A stretch of 64,000 bases of DNA, taken from positions 1-64,000 of the forward strand of contig NZ_BAAAFG010000016.1 of assembly GCF_039523415.1 (NCBI RefSeq), given 5' to 3'. Positions 62,532-64,000 of the stretch are shown here, one piece after another. Position 1 is the first letter of the stretch. Each line of letters opens with the position of its first letter. The stretch comes from Gangjinia marincola. GTDB lineage: Bacteria > Bacteroidota > Bacteroidia > Flavobacteriales > Flavobacteriaceae. A program made the translations under genes and the position numbers. Below the pieces are notes generated by a model. The model made no database searches. It was not told where the DNA came from and saw nothing but the letters and a program-made list of their open reading frames with translations.

Positions 62532-63761
62532 ATGTCGCCTAAAACACTCTTTTATATTCTTATCGGGATTATTGTGCTCAACTTTATCGTAGATAAAATC
62601 ATCGATGCCATTAATGCCCGACACTTTGATGATCCTGTCCCACAGGAATTAGAAGATGTGTATGAAGATGCCGAGTATCAAAAGTCCCAAGCCTATAAAA
62701 AAACACGATATAGATTCGGGTTAATAACTTCTACATTTTCGTTAATGCTTACGCTGGCGTTTTTCTTTTTTGATGGGTTTGCCATCGTAGATCAATTGGC
62801 ACGCAGCTATGCAGATCATCCCATCTTGATCGCGCTGCTCTTTTTTGGAATCATTATGCTGGCGAGTGATATCTTAACGCTTCCGTTTTCCTATTACAGT
62901 ACCTTTGTTATTGAAGAACGTTTCGGGTTTAATAAGATGTCTCTTGAAACATTTGTGCTGGACAAGCTTAAAGGCTGGCTCATGGGCGGACTCATAGGCG
63001 GAGGGATTTTAGCCCTAATCATTTGGTTCTATTCCGCCGTAGGCGAAAACTTTTGGCTCTATGCATGGGCACTGGTTGCAGCATTCGCCTTATTTATGAA
63101 TATGTTTTATGCCAAGCTTATCGTACCTTTGTTCAATAAGCAGACCCCTTTACAAAAAGGTTCATTGCGCGATAAAATTGAGGCCTATGCTAAAACCGTA
63201 GGATTTCAACTCAATAACATCTTTGTGATAGATGGCTCAAAACGCAGTACAAAGGCAAACGCATATTTTTCTGGTTTTGGTCGTGAAAAAAGAATTACCT
63301 TGTACGATACATTGATCAATGATTTGGAGGAAGAAGAAATTGTCGCCGTGCTCGCACATGAAGTGGGTCATTATAAAAAAAATCACATCATCGTAAACCT
63401 TATCATTAGTATACTTACCACTGGATTCACGCTTTGGGTATTGTCACTTTTCATTGGAAATCCTTTGCTTTCTCAAGCACTAGGTGTGTTAGAGCCTAGT
63501 TTTCATATAGGACTGATTGCCTTTGGGATTTTATATACGCCAATTTCAGAAATTACGGGACTGATCATGAATGCGCTATCAAGAGCCTTTGAATATCAGG
63601 CAGATGACTATGCTAAAAATACGTATAAAGGCGAACCACTTATTGAAGGTTTAAAGAAATTAAGCAGTAAAAGCCTGAGTAATCTTACTCCGCACCCTCT
63701 CTACGTTTTTATGCATTACTCCCATCCCACTCTGCTGCAACGTTTTCAAAATCTTAGGTAG
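62532..63761 (+). CDS. Ste24-like M48 metalloprotease
   Basis: The protein has 409 aa with seven or so membrane segments. The zinc site HEVGH begins at His276, with SRAFEYQADDYAKNT supplying the third ligand, and the chamber-type N-terminus (LFYILIGIIVLNFIVDK, then GLITSTFSLMLTLAFFF) is as in CAAX proteases. In bacteria such enzymes act in membrane protein quality control rather than on prenylated proteins. It directly precedes the relA/spoT start by 32 bases. Confidence 0.93.
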   Translation: MSPKTLFYILIGIIVLNFIVDKIIDAINARHFDDPVPQELEDVYEDAEYQKSQAYKKTRYRFGLITSTFSLMLTLAFFFFDGFAIVDQLARSYADHPILIALLFFGIIMLASDILTLPFSYYSTFVIEERFGFNKMSLETFVLDKLKGWLMGGLIGGGILALIIWFYSAVGENFWLYAWALVAAFALFMNMFYAKLIVPLFNKQTPLQKGSLRDKIEAYAKTVGFQLNNIFVIDGSKRSTKANAYFSGFGREKRITLYDTLINDLEEEEIVAVLAHEVGHYKKNHIIVNLIISILTTGFTLWVLSLFIGNPLLSQALGVLEPSFHIGLIAFGILYTPISEITGLIMNALSRAFEYQADDYAKNTYKGEPLIEGLKKLSSKSLSNLTPHPLYVFMHYSHPTLLQRFQNLR

Positions 63762-63793
63762 CAAATTGGTATTTCTTTTGCTATCTTAGTCCT

Positions 63794-64000
63794 ATGCAGT
63801 TGACAGAGCAGTATCTAGAAGAAGAAAATAAACGCATCGCAAAAGAATATAAGGAACTTTTGCGCATTAGCTACCGCACGCTCTCTGCTGCCGATAAAAA
63901 AATGATCCGCCAGGCGTTTGAAATTGCGGTGGATGGGCATAAAGATCAACGCAGAAAGTCTGGCGAAGCCTATATTTTTCATCCCATTGCGGTGGCTAAG
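63794..64000 (+). CDS. RelA/SpoT-type (p)ppGpp enzyme, N-terminal part only
   Basis: The ATG at 63794 opens a frame that continues through the window end, 69 residues so far. LRISYRTLSAADKKMIRQAFEIAVDGHKDQRRKSGEAYIFHPIAVAK is the start of the HD hydrolase domain of bifunctional Rel/SpoT proteins (split here only for naming: SGEAYIFHPIAVAK is the hallmark). It makes or breaks the alarmone (p)ppGpp in the stringent response. Whether the synthetase and regulatory domains follow cannot be seen. Confidence 0.9.
   Translation, partial: MQLTEQYLEEENKRIAKEYKELLRISYRTLSAADKKMIRQAFEIAVDGHKDQRRKSGEAYIFHPIAVAK

Overview
The window looks like a chromosomal segment of a gliding, probably marine member of the Flavobacteriaceae (Bacteroidota). 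Supporting signs are signal peptides ending in AQ, lipoproteins with SC or AC lipoboxes, a TonB-dependent receptor, a GldI-like isomerase, methylmalonyl-CoA mutase in two subunits, TAnnTTTG-type -7 promoter elements and several Bacteroidota-typical families (DUF3810, DUF5683, DUF5694, DUF6503, long LepB). The DNA is AT-rich throughout and most so in the first 15 kb.

Positions 1-10,770 are an accessory region. At least five same-strand units (98-913, 2410-5236, 5674-6946, 7065-8944, 9473-10767) each begin with GTT plus 6-7 bases and end with the near-exact reverse complement of that arm. The boundaries between units share long repeats (copies at 911-1016 and 5234-5339; copies at 5461-5677 and 9261-9476). 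This is the architecture of an integron-like cassette array, with no integrase in the window. Cargo: an orphan lipoprotein; a Crp/Fnr + membrane protein + SRPBCC + SDR operon; a second Crp/Fnr with a membrane protein; an AraC regulator with a SnoaL-like lipoprotein; and a DUF1028-TPR protein. One boundary holds an IS110 element whose transposase is interrupted by a 155-base run of N; another holds a transposase tail fossil.

Positions 10,859-15,171 hold three reverse-strand genes (M1 peptidase, small coiled-coil ORF, DUF5694 lipoprotein), then the most unusual locus: three 351-352 bp tandem units, each a tRNA-Pro 5' half whose D-loop is replaced by a 40-nt block of palindromes, joined at the anticodon loop to a small GIY-YIG nuclease ORF. 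The array ends in an intact tRNA-Pro(GGG). A fossil C-terminus lies at its far end, and decay increases away from the tRNA.

Positions 15,352-64,000 are mostly conserved core. They hold a TonB receptor; a reverse-strand pair (secreted 513-aa protein, M48 peptidase); a PQQ sugar dehydrogenase, cytochrome c and anmK; udk, divIC and both methylmalonyl-CoA mutase subunits; an SDR; parA, parB, a DUF5683 gene, dapB, lepB and wbqC; a reverse-strand block (EEP phosphatase, two rhomboids, mutL, a small membrane protein, ribH, a TPR protein); recF, a lipocalin-like lipoprotein and a dciA-like gene; ndk; a frameshifted PhoD-like phosphatase; nrnA, a gldI-like gene and a cyclophilin-FKBP fusion; pepD; a DUF3810 gene; two amidohydrolases; an OLD-like ATPase that looks inserted; a DUF202 protein; a Tricorn-like protease; a GDPD; a DUF6503 lipoprotein; an rRNA methyltransferase; an Ste24 protease; and the start of relA/spoT, cut by the window end.
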